Below, piece by piece: positions 52,221 through 63,048 of a stretch of 64,000 nucleotides of DNA. Position numbers and translations under genes: made by a program. The notes under the pieces are model-generated. The model had not been told where the DNA came from and did not search any database. It worked only from the letters and a program-made list of their open reading frames with translations. This DNA comes from Gloeobacter kilaueensis JS1 (GTDB lineage Bacteria; Cyanobacteriota; Cyanobacteriia; Gloeobacterales; Gloeobacteraceae): NCBI RefSeq assembly GCF_000484535.1, contig NC_022600.1, forward strand, positions 2,170,001-2,234,000, in the 5' to 3' direction. The stretch's first letter is position 1. The number at the start of each line of letters is the position of its first letter.

Positions 52221-53120
52221 TCAACCGGTAATCAGGCGGCCAGCTACCCATTCTTCCAGTCCGACCAGTGCCTCGCGGGCGGCCAGCCACTCTGCCGGAA
52301 TCGGTGCCGCCAGAGCAACGATACCGCCGACGATCGCACAGGTTGTATCGCCGTCCTCCAGTCCAGCGATCGTCGTCCAGAGCGCTTCTTCGAAATTATC
52401 CAGATGGTGCGCTGCACACCAGAGACAATAAGGCACCGTGTCCTGGGCCGAAATCTGACGACCGGTACCTAGAACGGCAACCGCCTGCGCGTGTTCTTCA
52501 GGTGCAATGTGTAAAGCTTTTTCGATGCCATCGAGGACTGCCCCTGCTGGTACATACGGACACACCGCTTCCAAAAATTCCCGGCCTACAGGCGGAGCAG
52601 GTTGAGCGGCGAGAGCCGCCGCCACCGCCACCGCTGCCGCCCCAGCCTGGCCCTCCGGATGGGCGTGGGTGACTGTGGCAGAAAGTATCGCTTCAGCGGC
52701 AGCACAGGAGAGATCGTCGCTGAAGTACGCCCCAATCGGAGTCGCCCGCATCGCCGCGCCGTTGCCCCAGGAGCCGTTTGCAAAAACAGCAGTCGTCAAT
52801 TCCTGCCAGGGGCGGCTGCCTACCTGCTCCAGCAGCTTGCGCACCCCCAGACCGTAGGCGCGATGGGGATCTTCGGCGTAGCGGCGGGCAAAGGCGGCAA
52901 TCAAACTGTCCTGATCGATCCGGCCATGCATCGCCAGATTTTCGACCACCGAAAGGGTCATATGGGTATCGTCGGACCAGCGCCAGGTCGCCGCCGGAAG
53001 TGTGCGACTGACCAGCAACTCGGGCCTGAGCAGGATACGCATTCCAAAGGCGTCGCCCACGGATGTGCCGTCCAGACTGCGCCGCATCTTTTGAAATTTA
53101 TCTATCTTCGATCCCATCAT
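52221..53120 (-). CDS. ADP-ribosylglycohydrolase family protein
   Basis: About 299 aa of the DraG/ARH family, which removes ADP-ribose from proteins or nucleic acids. Metal-binding motifs are present: SDDTHMTLSVVENLA (S/T-D-D-T), GSWGNGAAMRATPIGAY and EDGDTTCAIVGGIVA (D-x-D-T-T). The gene starts inside the 3' end of a Phd-like antitoxin gene (23-base overlap), so they are translated together; an internal ATG at 53087 would avoid the overlap. The site looks catalytically complete. Confidence 0.87.
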   Translation of the reverse strand: MMGSKIDKFQKMRRSLDGTSVGDAFGMRILLRPELLVSRTLPAATWRWSDDTHMTLSVVENLAMHGRIDQDSLIAAFARRYAEDPHRAYGLGVRKLLEQVGSRPWQELTTAVFANGSWGNGAAMRATPIGAYFSDDLSCAAAEAILSATVTHAHPEGQAGAAAVAVAAALAAQPAPPVGREFLEAVCPYVPAGAVLDGIEKALHIAPEEHAQAVAVLGTGRQISAQDTVPYCLWCAAHHLDNFEEALWTTIAGLEDGDTTCAIVGGIVALAAPIPAEWLAAREALVGLEEWVAGRLITG

Positions 53121-53382
53121 TTCGGCACCAGTCCGTAGTTGATTGAAGCGTCGGCTCGAACAGCTCGACAAGTTCTGCTTCGCTCAGGCCCGTCTCCGTA
53201 CTTACCTGTTCCACCTGGGCGGCAAGACGACGAGCCAGCTCTGCAACTTTCTGAGGATCCGGAGATTTGACAGGCACATACACCCCAATCAACCGACCGT
53301 GGCTCTGGATACCCAGAACTTCGCCAGCCGCCAGGTGCTGACTGGCCCGATCTCGAAACTCCCGCACGCCAAGGAATTTCAT
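53098..53382 (-). CDS. Phd/YefM-type antitoxin-like protein
   Basis: 94 aa from the ATG at 53382. The N-terminus KFLGVREFRDRASQHLAAGE followed by GRLIGVYVPVK is the Phd/YefM DNA-binding fold. The C-terminal half (KVAELARRLAAQVEQVSTET, EAELVELFE) would be the toxin-binding helix region. No PIN, RelE or Doc toxin follows; instead the overlapping next gene is an ADP-ribosylglycohydrolase. It may repress its own promoter. Confidence 0.75.
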   Translation of the reverse strand: MKFLGVREFRDRASQHLAAGEVLGIQSHGRLIGVYVPVKSPDPQKVAELARRLAAQVEQVSTETGLSEAELVELFEPTLQSTTDWCRNDGIEDR

Positions 53383-53587
53383 TGTTCTCTCTTTATGACC
53401 ACTTGTGACCACATTTTAGCCTGCTACCAGAGTTTGGCACCATCCGCTCGCAGACTGTGGTCATCACGGATGCACGAACCGGAAGTGTTTGGCCGCAGCC
53501 GGAGCGATCGAATCGTGATTTGTTAGAGCACTGTGCTTTGACGCTAGCCGTGGCGCACCAGAAAATTCCCGGCACTACAATAAGGCT

Positions 53588-56032
53588 GTGCCGGAAGTAC
53601 AGGAGCTGAGCGAGCTGTTGCAGCGCCTCCACCGCGCCCTGGCGGCGGAGGCGGATCGTGGTTTCGGCAACATCCGGGGCAACCGGCAGTATTTTTCAGA
53701 ATTTTTGAGCGCGGCCCTGAGCGAACCGCCCACCGGCATCGCTGGGGCGGACGAGCAGCGGCGCTGGCAGGATCTGGGTAAAAAGTTCGAGCGCTACGGA
53801 GAACTGGAAGCAGGAGCGAGGGCGCATCTGGTGGCCGAGACCCGCCGCTTTTTGCACCGGCTGCGCCGCTCGCTGGAGCCACCGCCAGTCCCAAAAAGCA
53901 ACGGTCGCAACTCCAGAAGCCAGCCGCCGCCAAAGCCGGAGGTGCTGGAGCAGCCGGTTTCGACTCTCAAGGGCATCGGTCCCAAACTGGCGGCCCAACT
54001 GGAGAAATTGGGCCTCACGACGATCGGCGCGGTGCTGCGCTACTTTCCCCGCGACTACCTCGATTACACCAACCGCACGACGATCAAGACCTGCGAGGTG
54101 GGCCAGACGGTGACGATCGTCGCCCAGGTGCGCCGGGCCAGTTGCTTTACCAGTCCCCGCAACCACAAGCTTGCAGTCTTCAGCCTGACGCTGGGCGACG
54201 GCACGGGCCAGATGCAGCTTTCGCAGTTTTTTGCCGGATCGCGCTTTACCAACCGGGGCTGGCAGGAGGGCCAGCTGAAGCGCTTTCCGCGCGGGGCTAC
54301 GGTCGCCGCCAGCGGCCTCGTGCGCCGGGGCAAGGCGGGCCTGACGCTGCACGAACCCCAGCTGGAGGTGCTGGACGAAGAAGAAAGTACCGATCACCTG
54401 CGGCGGATCGTGCCGGTCTATCCGCTGGTCGAAGGGGTAGGAGCCGGAGTGGTGCGTCGGGCGGTAACGGCTGCCCTTCCTTTTGCCGACGCCCTCGTAG
54501 ATCCGCTGCCCGCCTCCATCCGCACGAGTGCCGGCTTGATGGAGACAGCGGAGGCGATCCGGGCGGTTCACTACCCCGAAAGTCTTGAGCAAAAGACAGC
54601 AGCCCGGCGGCGGCTCGTCTTCGACGAATTTTTCTTTTTGCAACTGGGATTGTTGCAGCGGCGGTGGCGGCAAAAAAAGCGCAGCGAGGGCATCGCCTTT
54701 CGCACCCAGGGAGAACTGATCGAGCAGTTTTATGGGTTGCTACCCTTTGCCCTCACCGGCGCGCAGAAGCGAGTCGTCCAGGAGGTGCTCACAGATCTGG
54801 CAAGCCCCGAGCCGATGAACCGACTGGTGCAGGGCGATGTCGGCTCAGGCAAGACGGTGATCGCCGTAATTGCGATGCTCGCCGCCATTCAATCGGGCTA
54901 TCAGACGGCTTTGATGGCTCCGACCGAGGTGCTTGCCGAGCAGCACTACCAGAAACTGGTCCAGTGGTTCGCCCAGCTGCACCTGCCGGTGGAACTGATC
55001 ACCGGTTCGGTGCGGGCCACCCGCAGGCGCGAGGTGCTCCGGCAGTTGGCCACCGGCGAGTTGCGCGTCGTGGTTGGCACCCACGCCCTGATTCAAGACG
55101 GGGTGCAGTTTGCCAACCTCGGCCTGGCAGTGATCGACGAGCAGCACCGCTTTGGCGTCAACCAGCGCGCCCGCCTGCAAAACAAGGGCCGCAACCCGGA
55201 TGTGCTCACGATGACGGCCACACCGATCCCCCGCACGCTTGCACTCACGCTGCACGGCGACCTCGACGTGTCGCAGGTGGACGAGTTGCCGCCGGGCCGC
55301 AAGCCCATCCGCACGACGGTGGTCACCCCCGCCGAGCGCAGCGCTGTCATCGAACTCATCCGCCGTCAGGTGCTCGAAGGCCGCCAGGTCTACGTCGTGC
55401 TGCCGCTCATCGAGGAGTCCGAAAAAAGTGACCTGCGCTCCGCCTTTGAAGAACACGAGCGCCTCAAAGAAAAAGTCTTTCCAGAATTTCGGGTGGGCCT
55501 CCTGCACGGACGGCTCAAATCCGAACAGAAGGAGGAGGTGATCACTGCCTTTCGCGCCCACACCCTCGATATTCTCGTCTCGACGACGGTAGTCGAGGTG
55601 GGCGTCGATGTACCGAACGCCTCGCTCATGCTCATCGAACACGCCGAGCGCTTTGGCCTGGCGCAGTTGCACCAGTTGCGCGGGCGGGTAGGCCGGGGAG
55701 CGAGCCAGAGCTTTTGCCTGTTGATGAGCGCTTCTAAAAGTGAGGCGGCCCTGCAGCGGTTGAAGGTGCTCGAACAATCCACCGACGGCTTCTTTATCGC
55801 CGAGATGGATCTGCGGCTGCGGGGGCCGGGCGAGGTGATTGGCACCCGCCAGTCCGGACTGCCGGACATGGTGCTCAGCTCACTGATCGAAGATCAAGAG
55901 ACGCTCGAACGATCCCGCCATGAAGCCCAGGCGCTTATCGAACGCGATCCGGAGTTGACGAGCTTCCCCCTCCTGCGCACCGAGTTGGGTAGCAGGCTGG
56001 ATCGGCTGATGGACGGGGCAATTTTGACTTAA
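53588..56032 (+). CDS. recG: ATP-dependent DNA helicase RecG
   Basis: 814 aa, GTG start. Branch-migrating helicase that remodels stalled replication forks. A cyanobacterial N-terminal extension (about 1-120) precedes the wedge/OB domain (about 120-290; LKGIGPKLAAQLEKLGLTTI, FPRDYLDYTNR). Helicase motifs: Walker A VQGDVGSGKTVIA, DEQHRFG, TMTATPIPRTLALTLHGDLD, and motif VI HQLRGRVGRGASQSFCLL. All are intact. The 3' end is 3 bases from a convergent small gene. Confidence 0.96.
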   Translation: MPEVQELSELLQRLHRALAAEADRGFGNIRGNRQYFSEFLSAALSEPPTGIAGADEQRRWQDLGKKFERYGELEAGARAHLVAETRRFLHRLRRSLEPPPVPKSNGRNSRSQPPPKPEVLEQPVSTLKGIGPKLAAQLEKLGLTTIGAVLRYFPRDYLDYTNRTTIKTCEVGQTVTIVAQVRRASCFTSPRNHKLAVFSLTLGDGTGQMQLSQFFAGSRFTNRGWQEGQLKRFPRGATVAASGLVRRGKAGLTLHEPQLEVLDEEESTDHLRRIVPVYPLVEGVGAGVVRRAVTAALPFADALVDPLPASIRTSAGLMETAEAIRAVHYPESLEQKTAARRRLVFDEFFFLQLGLLQRRWRQKKRSEGIAFRTQGELIEQFYGLLPFALTGAQKRVVQEVLTDLASPEPMNRLVQGDVGSGKTVIAVIAMLAAIQSGYQTALMAPTEVLAEQHYQKLVQWFAQLHLPVELITGSVRATRRREVLRQLATGELRVVVGTHALIQDGVQFANLGLAVIDEQHRFGVNQRARLQNKGRNPDVLTMTATPIPRTLALTLHGDLDVSQVDELPPGRKPIRTTVVTPAERSAVIELIRRQVLEGRQVYVVLPLIEESEKSDLRSAFEEHERLKEKVFPEFRVGLLHGRLKSEQKEEVITAFRAHTLDILVSTTVVEVGVDVPNASLMLIEHAERFGLAQLHQLRGRVGRGASQSFCLLMSASKSEAALQRLKVLEQSTDGFFIAEMDLRLRGPGEVIGTRQSGLPDMVLSSLIEDQETLERSRHEAQALIERDPELTSFPLLRTELGSRLDRLMDGAILT

Positions 56033-56035
56033 AGC

Positions 56036-56251
56036 TCAGCGCGCCTCGGCCAACGGGCGCTGGTCGAGCTGAATCTGGCGGTGAGAGGCACTCTCCAGCT
56101 GCTGCCAGAGCCCGACATCACAGATTTTGAGCTGTTGCTCGGCGAGCACCTCAGCCATCACCTCGGGCAATTCGACGCCTGCATTCGTCTGGCAGTGCAG
56201 TTCGTAGCGATTGGCAATGCGGCTCGCCAGCGGCTCCATCCAGCTGTTCAT
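56036..56251 (-). CDS. Small unknown protein
   Basis: 71 aa: MNSWMEPLASRIANRYELHC then ELPEVMAEVLAEQQLKICD. Helical, cytosolic, no family recognised. GAGGA is 7 bases upstream of the start and codon use fits, so it is probably real. Convergent with recG. Confidence 0.55.
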   Translation of the reverse strand: MNSWMEPLASRIANRYELHCQTNAGVELPEVMAEVLAEQQLKICDVGLWQQLESASHRQIQLDQRPLAEAR

Positions 56252-56431
56252 CGACCGTCCTCAGGGTATATGGGGCGTTTGTTCTTCCATTGTGATGAGC
56301 GGGGATCAAGTTGTCCAGTATAAATACTTACCGTTTTTGAATTTCCCGTTTGTCCGTCGATTTTGGGTGTTGCCGAGCAAAAAGGGCCGAGGAAGCTCCC
56401 CAGCCCAGGACGATCGAACAGGTCCGGCCAC

Positions 56432-56962
56432 TCAGCTCTGGCCTTCGCTCTCGCTGTAGGGGCAAAAGCTCGGACAACTGTCTTCGTAGCGCGGATTGTA
56501 CTTGCCGCAGATATAGCAGCGCTGCACCTCGCTGCCGCGCTCTTTGGCACTGCGGTAGATGCGGCCCGCCAGATCTCTCAGGGGCAGATTTTTGGTGTCC
56601 ACAGCGTCCGAGCGCTCGATCGCCTCGACGGCGGTATAGATTTCATCGAGGCTTTTGCCCTCCATGTATCCGGCGAGAACAACCTGACGAAACTGGGTGC
56701 GGAAGATACGCTCGTCCTCGCTTTCTTGATCGTGCAAAAAGTCAAAATCTTCCAGCTCGACGTTGGGAGCTTGCTCCCTTGCAAATTCAACTGCAGCCTT
56801 CTCTTCCTCAGCTTTTTCTTTTGCCATCACATCCGGGGAGACGTTCGGCTGCGCTGGCCCGGTGCCACTGAGATCGAGGTCAATCTTATCGATATCAGGG
56901 GCGTACTTTTCGAGGATTTTTTGTTTGTCTTTTTCTTGTTCAGAAGGCGGTTCGACACTCAT
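56432..56962 (-). CDS. Unknown acidic protein with C-terminal Cys cluster
   Basis: 176 aa, acidic, no membrane segment. Residues about 70-145 are helical (FRTQFRQVVLAGYMEGKSLD, IYTAVEAIERSDAVDTKNLP). The C-terminus holds four or five Cys in CYICGKYNPRYEDSCPSFC, likely to bind zinc or an iron-sulfur cluster. Not recognised beyond that. Single gene followed by no clear terminator. Confidence 0.6.
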   Translation of the reverse strand: MSVEPPSEQEKDKQKILEKYAPDIDKIDLDLSGTGPAQPNVSPDVMAKEKAEEEKAAVEFAREQAPNVELEDFDFLHDQESEDERIFRTQFRQVVLAGYMEGKSLDEIYTAVEAIERSDAVDTKNLPLRDLAGRIYRSAKERGSEVQRCYICGKYNPRYEDSCPSFCPYSESEGQS

Positions 56963-57102
56963 TGCGGCAATTTCCTGTCTCGCTTTCTAAACAGTACCCT
57001 GGGCCATGGATCCCTTCCTCTACCCAGGGGAAGACATGCCCATACCGAGTCTATTTAGTAACCAGAAGACCTGATCCCCGGCCCCTCACCCCTCACCCCC
57101 AG

Positions 57103-57127
57103 CCCCTCTCCCACGAGGGGAGAGGGG
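57103..57127. repeat. CCCCTCTCCC hairpin element
   Basis: Perfect 10-bp palindrome CCCCTCTCCC (57103-57112) with GGGAGAGGGG (57118-57127), loop ACGAG, preceded by CCCCTCACCCCTCACCCCCA. This short element is frequent between genes in many bacterial genomes. It lies in the 349-base gene-free stretch 56963-57311, whose other half is dispersed-repeat copy 3. Confidence 0.65.
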
Positions 57128-57150
57128 AGAATGACAACTCTGGCACTAAC

Positions 57151-57313
57151 TTCACCCATCCCGCCTGCCGCTGCTCCTGCCAGACTCCGTGATTGTCCTC
57201 GCTTATCCCCTCCGCAGCCCAGTTACAGTGAACCCCCCTTGCCTCTCCTGTCCCGGCGGGGGCAGGAGGGGGAAAGGGGGGCAGGGGGGTATGGGGAGGT
57301 GGGGGACGGTCCT
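57151..57313 (+). repeat. Dispersed repeat copy 3 (uninterrupted)
   Basis: Same unit as copy 2: TTCACCCATCCC and CTGCTCCTGCCAGACTCC arm, GCAGCCCAGTTACAGTGAA plus a C-run, a hairpin (CCTGTCCC / GGGGCAGG, weaker than in copy 2), then a G-rich tail GGGGGGCAGGGGGGTATGGG / GAGGTGGGGGAC. The tail runs into the rhomboid stop codon (57312-57314), just as copy 1 runs up to the marC stop. Confidence 0.82.
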
Positions 57314-58025
57314 AGTAGCGGTTATAAGGGTCCCCATCGCGGGCAAAAACATTGACCAGTACTGCCCCGACGATAAATCCGGCGGCGTGGGCCAGGTAGG
57401 CGACGCCCCCTTTGTCCATGTGAGGAACGTTGCGCACACTTAGAGCCGCGACACTGCTAAGGGCCTGCTGTACGAACCAGAAGCCGATAAACCAGATGGC
57501 CGGAATGCGAAAGGGAATCGGAATGAAGCCCAGGGGAAAGATCGCCTGCACCGGGGCGCGGGGAAACTTGACGATATAGGCTCCGAGCACACCGGCAATC
57601 GCTCCACTTGCGCCGAGGGAGGCAATAGACGAAGTGGGTTCGAGGTAGGTCTGGGCAAGAATCGATACCACCCCACAGAGGAGGTAAAAGATCAAGTAAC
57701 CCACAGGCCCCATACGGTCCTCGACGTTGTCGCCAAAGATCCACAGGTAGAGCATGTTGCCCGCGATGTGCAAAAATCCGCCGTGCAAAAACATCGCCGT
57801 GATCAGCGGCAGCAACAAACCCACGTCATTGAGCTGGCCGTGGAGGACCGCCCCGATTATCGGCGTCAATTTTGCCGGTACGGCGGCGTAGTGGTTGATA
57901 AAGCTTTCGAGCTGCTTGTCGTCGAGGGTGATCTCGTAAATAAAGACAAGGATATTGGCCAGGATCAGGCCGTAGTTCACCCAGGGAACGCGATAGCCGC
58001 GATTCTCATCCCAGATGGGGACCAT
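57312..58025 (-). CDS. Rhomboid family intramembrane serine protease
   Basis: 237 aa with about six membrane helices. The catalytic Ser is in LGASGAIAGVLGAY (GxSG) and the His in YLAHAAGFIVGAVL; the L1-loop-type GFLHIAGNMLYLWIFGDNVE carries the conserved H-x2-x-N. The site is complete. It cleaves membrane proteins within the bilayer; substrates unknown. Its stop codon lies in repeat copy 3. Confidence 0.92.
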   Translation of the reverse strand: MVPIWDENRGYRVPWVNYGLILANILVFIYEITLDDKQLESFINHYAAVPAKLTPIIGAVLHGQLNDVGLLLPLITAMFLHGGFLHIAGNMLYLWIFGDNVEDRMGPVGYLIFYLLCGVVSILAQTYLEPTSSIASLGASGAIAGVLGAYIVKFPRAPVQAIFPLGFIPIPFRIPAIWFIGFWFVQQALSSVAALSVRNVPHMDKGGVAYLAHAAGFIVGAVLVNVFARDGDPYNRY

Positions 58026-58215
58026 CTTTATTCAACCGCTTGAAACTCCAGAACGATTCTAGAGCCTGACTTGCATGGCAGTAGCCCGCCCTGGGGCAGG
58101 TGCAGAGGTACGGGAATTACGCCATCGAGCCTGCGGACGACCGCACCCGGTCCGTCCAGCAAGCCGGATACGGTAGGGAGAGATCCAGGGAAGACATGCC
58201 CCTTAAGGAGAGGTC

Positions 58216-60114
<1,899 letters not shown>

Positions 60115-60139
60115 TCAACAGCTGTTTCTTCCTGTAGGT

Positions 60140-60172
60140 ACCCGTGCGGCCAGCCCCGCACGGGTATTTTTT
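60140..60172 (+). terminator. Rho-independent terminator of dnaK
   Basis: Stem ACCCGTGCGG (60140-60149) with CCGCACGGGT (60156-60165), loop CCAGCC, then A and six T (60167-60172). Textbook intrinsic terminator 25 bases after the dnaK stop. Confidence 0.92.
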
Positions 60173-60208
60173 GTGTGCTACGATGCGCGCGAACCGCAAG
60201 GAAGTGAG

Positions 60209-60745
60209 ATGGCGCTGATCGATCCGGAGGGCAGACTGTTCGGCAAAGTGAACATCATCGATGCAGTGGTGGTGACAGCAATTGTCATCGCGATCTTTGC
60301 CTACGTCCTCTCGCGCGGCAGTGGCAAAGCGGAGGTGGCCCAGGCGGGCAATCAGCCGGTCGAAGTGGACATGCTCATCCGCAACCTGAGCATCGGCGAT
60401 CCCAAAGTCTTTGCGATCGGCAAGGAGACCCAGGTGGTGATCCGCAACCAGCCTGCCGGGTCACTCACGATCGGCAAAGTCAAGGTGATCCCCCATCTCA
60501 TCCCGGTGGTCGTCAATTCCAGGATCGAGAACATTCCCGACCCGGCGGATCCCTACGGACGGGACTACCTCGTGACGCTACTGGGCACCGCCAGCACCAC
60601 CGACGATGGGCTGATCATCGGTCGGGTCAAAGCCAAGATCGGCACCCCAATCGAGATCGAAGGCTTCAAGTACGTTCTTAAAGGCGGCATCGTCGATGTG
60701 CGTCTTGCCCCGCCCAAATCGGCAGGGGCCGGCAGTACGCCCTGA
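60209..60745 (+). CDS. DUF4330 membrane-anchored protein
   Basis: 178 aa from the ATG at 60209 (AAGGAAG upstream); an earlier in-frame start lies in the terminator T-run. One N-terminal membrane helix (IIDAVVVTAIVIAIFAYVL) after the conserved LIDPEGRLFGKVN, then a soluble beta-rich domain (DMLIRNLSIGDPKVFAIGKE, VIPHLIPVVVNSRI). This matches the cyanobacterial DUF4330 family; function unknown. Confidence 0.85.
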   Translation: MALIDPEGRLFGKVNIIDAVVVTAIVIAIFAYVLSRGSGKAEVAQAGNQPVEVDMLIRNLSIGDPKVFAIGKETQVVIRNQPAGSLTIGKVKVIPHLIPVVVNSRIENIPDPADPYGRDYLVTLLGTASTTDDGLIIGRVKAKIGTPIEIEGFKYVLKGGIVDVRLAPPKSAGAGSTP

Positions 60746-60752
60746 GTTTTTG

Positions 60753-61010
60753 CTACACGTAGCTATTGTCGATATAGCACCAGCGCCAGTCCTCGCCGGG
60801 CTCGAAGGACTGGACGATCGGGTGGGTGGTGCTGCGAAAGTGTTTTGTGGCGTGCTTGTTCGGACTGGAATCGCAGCAGCCCACGTGTCCGCAGCTCAGG
60901 CACAGCCGCAGGTGGACCCAGCGGCTGCCCATCTGCAGGCACTCCTCGCAGCCTTTCGCACTCGGGGTGACCTGGTGGATCTGTTCGGTGTGTTGGCACT
61001 TTTTGCTCAT
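60753..61010 (-). CDS. UBP-type zinc-finger protein
   Basis: 85 aa. A complete ZnF-UBP domain: CQHTEQI, CEECLQMGSRWVHLRLCLSC, GHVGCCDSSPNKHATKHF and THPIVQSFEPGEDWRWCYID. In eukaryotes this domain binds the ubiquitin C-terminus; the role of bacterial versions is unknown. I use the ATG at 61010, with GGAGC upstream; a longer frame overlaps the helicase gene. It is 11 bases after the helicase and probably shares its transcript. Confidence 0.88.
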   Translation of the reverse strand: MSKKCQHTEQIHQVTPSAKGCEECLQMGSRWVHLRLCLSCGHVGCCDSSPNKHATKHFRSTTHPIVQSFEPGEDWRWCYIDNSYV

Positions 61011-61021
61011 CGAGCGCTCCT

Positions 61022-62980
61022 TTAGATTCCAAGACCGAAGTCCTGCACGCACAGCTCGTCCCCCTCGATTGTCACTCCACTTCCGGCGGGTGGAATAAAC
61101 CTGCGAAAGATTTCGGTGTCGAACTGGCGAAGAACGCGCATCGGCGGCAGTGCCTTCAAGATCGTGTGGCCATATCCTTTGCGGCCCATGCGCGGATCGA
61201 GGATGGCGACGACGCCCTGGTCGGTGCGGGTGCGGATGAGGCGACCGGCCCCCTGCTTGAGCCGCAACTGGGCGTGGGGCAAAGCGAGCTTTTCAAACCA
61301 GGCCCACCGCTCGCCGGTGGCACGGACGATCTGCTCGCAGCGGGCGTCGTAGACAATATCGCCGGGCGATTGAAACGGAATGCGATCGATAATCACCAGA
61401 CTCAGCTGCGGCCCCTCGACACTCACGCCCTCCCAGAAGCTGGCGGTGGCAAAGAGCACCGGATTTTTGGCGGTGCGGAACCATTCGATGAGGCGGCGCT
61501 TGGGCATCTGCTCCTGGTGGCAGGCGGGCCACAGGAGCTTTGCCTCCAGCAGGTTGTATACCTGCTTCATCTGCTGGACGCTGGTGAAGAGTACGAAGGC
61601 GCGGCCCTCGGAAAAATTGACCAGCTTCTCGATTTCACCGGCGATGGCAGCGGTGTAAGCGGCGTCGTTCGGATCCGGCAGATGGGTGGGTAGATATAGT
61701 AGCGCCTGCTCCGAAAAATCGAAGGGGCTGGCAAAGATCAGTTCCTGGGCCGTGTTCGGGGGCAGGCCCACCTGGCGGCGAAAATAATCGAAGGGGTCGT
61801 TGCCGCCGGTGCTGAGGGTGGCAGACATCCAGACTGTCGTCGGTCCTTCTTCTAAGTTGCTGAACCACTGGCTGAGGGGCGGGGCGACATCGAGGGGCGT
61901 GCAGTTGAGCGTCACGTTCACCGCCCCGCTGCGCGTCGTCTGGTACTCGATCCAGTTGACCCAGCTTTCACCCGGATCCGCCAGCACCCGCAGGTTGCCC
62001 TCGTAGCCGGTAAGCGTCTCCACCAGCCGGTCGCGGCGCATCCGGCTGACATTCGCTTCCAGGCTGTCGTCGCTTCCCAAATCCAGCGCTTTGAGCGCCT
62101 GCAACAGCCGCACCAGGGCGGAGGCCAGATCGTCCGCCAGGACCGGATCGATGTTGTAGCGCCGCGTCTGCTGGGAACCGGAAAGCAGCGTCTCAAAGAA
62201 GAAATTGCTCGTCGCCTCCGCCTGCGAGAGCGCCACGCCGATGAGCGGAAACTGCTTTTTGATCCGGCCCAGCGTCCGCCCGACGCCAAAATTGCTCAAA
62301 GCGAGCGTCAGCGCCCGGCTGGCGTACTCGGCAAATTGGTGGGCTTCATCGATGACGAGCAGATCAAAATCCGGCAGGATCTGGCCGTGGCTTGCCCGGT
62401 CGATAAGCAGCAGGGCGTGATTGGTAATCAACAGCTGCGCCTGGGCGAGGGAGCGGCGCGACTCAAAATAAAAGCAACTGTCGAAGTGGGGGCACTTCTC
62501 CCGCAGGCAGTCGTCCTTGTCGGAGCGAATATCTTCCCAGATGTCCGCCGGGGGGCTGGTGGGCAGATCCGCCAGATCGCCTGTGGTGGTGTCCTCGTAC
62601 CACTCCCGCAGCCAGGTAATACCGGGAGCGAGAAGCGACTCTCCCCAGCGCCGCTTCGAGACGTAGTGGCTGCGCCCCTTGACCAGCCGCGCCTGAAAGC
62701 GGACGGGCAGTGCCCGCTGCAACAGCGGAATGTCCTTATATAAATACTGCTCCTGCAGGGCGATCGTCGCCGTCGAGATCACCACCCGCTTGCCGCTCAA
62801 GATAGCCGGAATGAGAGCACTGAAGCTCTTGCCGGTACCCGTTCCCGCCTCCGCCACCACCGGCATCCGCTCGGCAAAACCGCGCTCGATCGCCCGCGCC
62901 ATGTCCAGCTGCGCCTGCCGCACCTCGTAGTTGGGCAGAATGCGCGCTACGGCATCGAAGGCATCGCTGAGGGTGAGCAT
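61022..62980 (-). CDS. DinG/Rad3-type ATP-dependent DNA helicase
   Basis: 652 aa superfamily 2 helicase of the XPD/DinG group. Walker A is EAGTGTGKSFSALIPAIL, motif II is LLVIDEAHQFAEYASRAL and motif VI is RLKQGAGRLIRTRTDQGVVA; VKGRSHYVSKRR starts the iron-sulfur region, with DCLREKCPHFDSCFYFESRR holding Cys ligands (only three or four Cys visible). 5'-3' helicase in repair or R-loop removal. Confidence 0.88.
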   Translation of the reverse strand: MLTLSDAFDAVARILPNYEVRQAQLDMARAIERGFAERMPVVAEAGTGTGKSFSALIPAILSGKRVVISTATIALQEQYLYKDIPLLQRALPVRFQARLVKGRSHYVSKRRWGESLLAPGITWLREWYEDTTTGDLADLPTSPPADIWEDIRSDKDDCLREKCPHFDSCFYFESRRSLAQAQLLITNHALLLIDRASHGQILPDFDLLVIDEAHQFAEYASRALTLALSNFGVGRTLGRIKKQFPLIGVALSQAEATSNFFFETLLSGSQQTRRYNIDPVLADDLASALVRLLQALKALDLGSDDSLEANVSRMRRDRLVETLTGYEGNLRVLADPGESWVNWIEYQTTRSGAVNVTLNCTPLDVAPPLSQWFSNLEEGPTTVWMSATLSTGGNDPFDYFRRQVGLPPNTAQELIFASPFDFSEQALLYLPTHLPDPNDAAYTAAIAGEIEKLVNFSEGRAFVLFTSVQQMKQVYNLLEAKLLWPACHQEQMPKRRLIEWFRTAKNPVLFATASFWEGVSVEGPQLSLVIIDRIPFQSPGDIVYDARCEQIVRATGERWAWFEKLALPHAQLRLKQGAGRLIRTRTDQGVVAILDPRMGRKGYGHTILKALPPMRVLRQFDTEIFRRFIPPAGSGVTIEGDELCVQDFGLGI

Positions 62981-63048
62981 TGTCTCAGTTTGACACTCCT
63001 CACCCTTAATGTGGTGCTCTTCGTCTGAGGACAGGTGCCCGTTATTTT

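Noticed and set aside
57024-58202. Shared 14-mer GGGAAGACATGCCC at about 57026 and 58189
   Set aside because: A match of this length is expected by chance several times in 64 kb and nothing around it is shared.
58026-58215. CIRCE/HrcA operator upstream of dnaK
   Set aside because: I looked for TTAGCACTC-N9-GAGTGCTAA and found no match, even a partial one.
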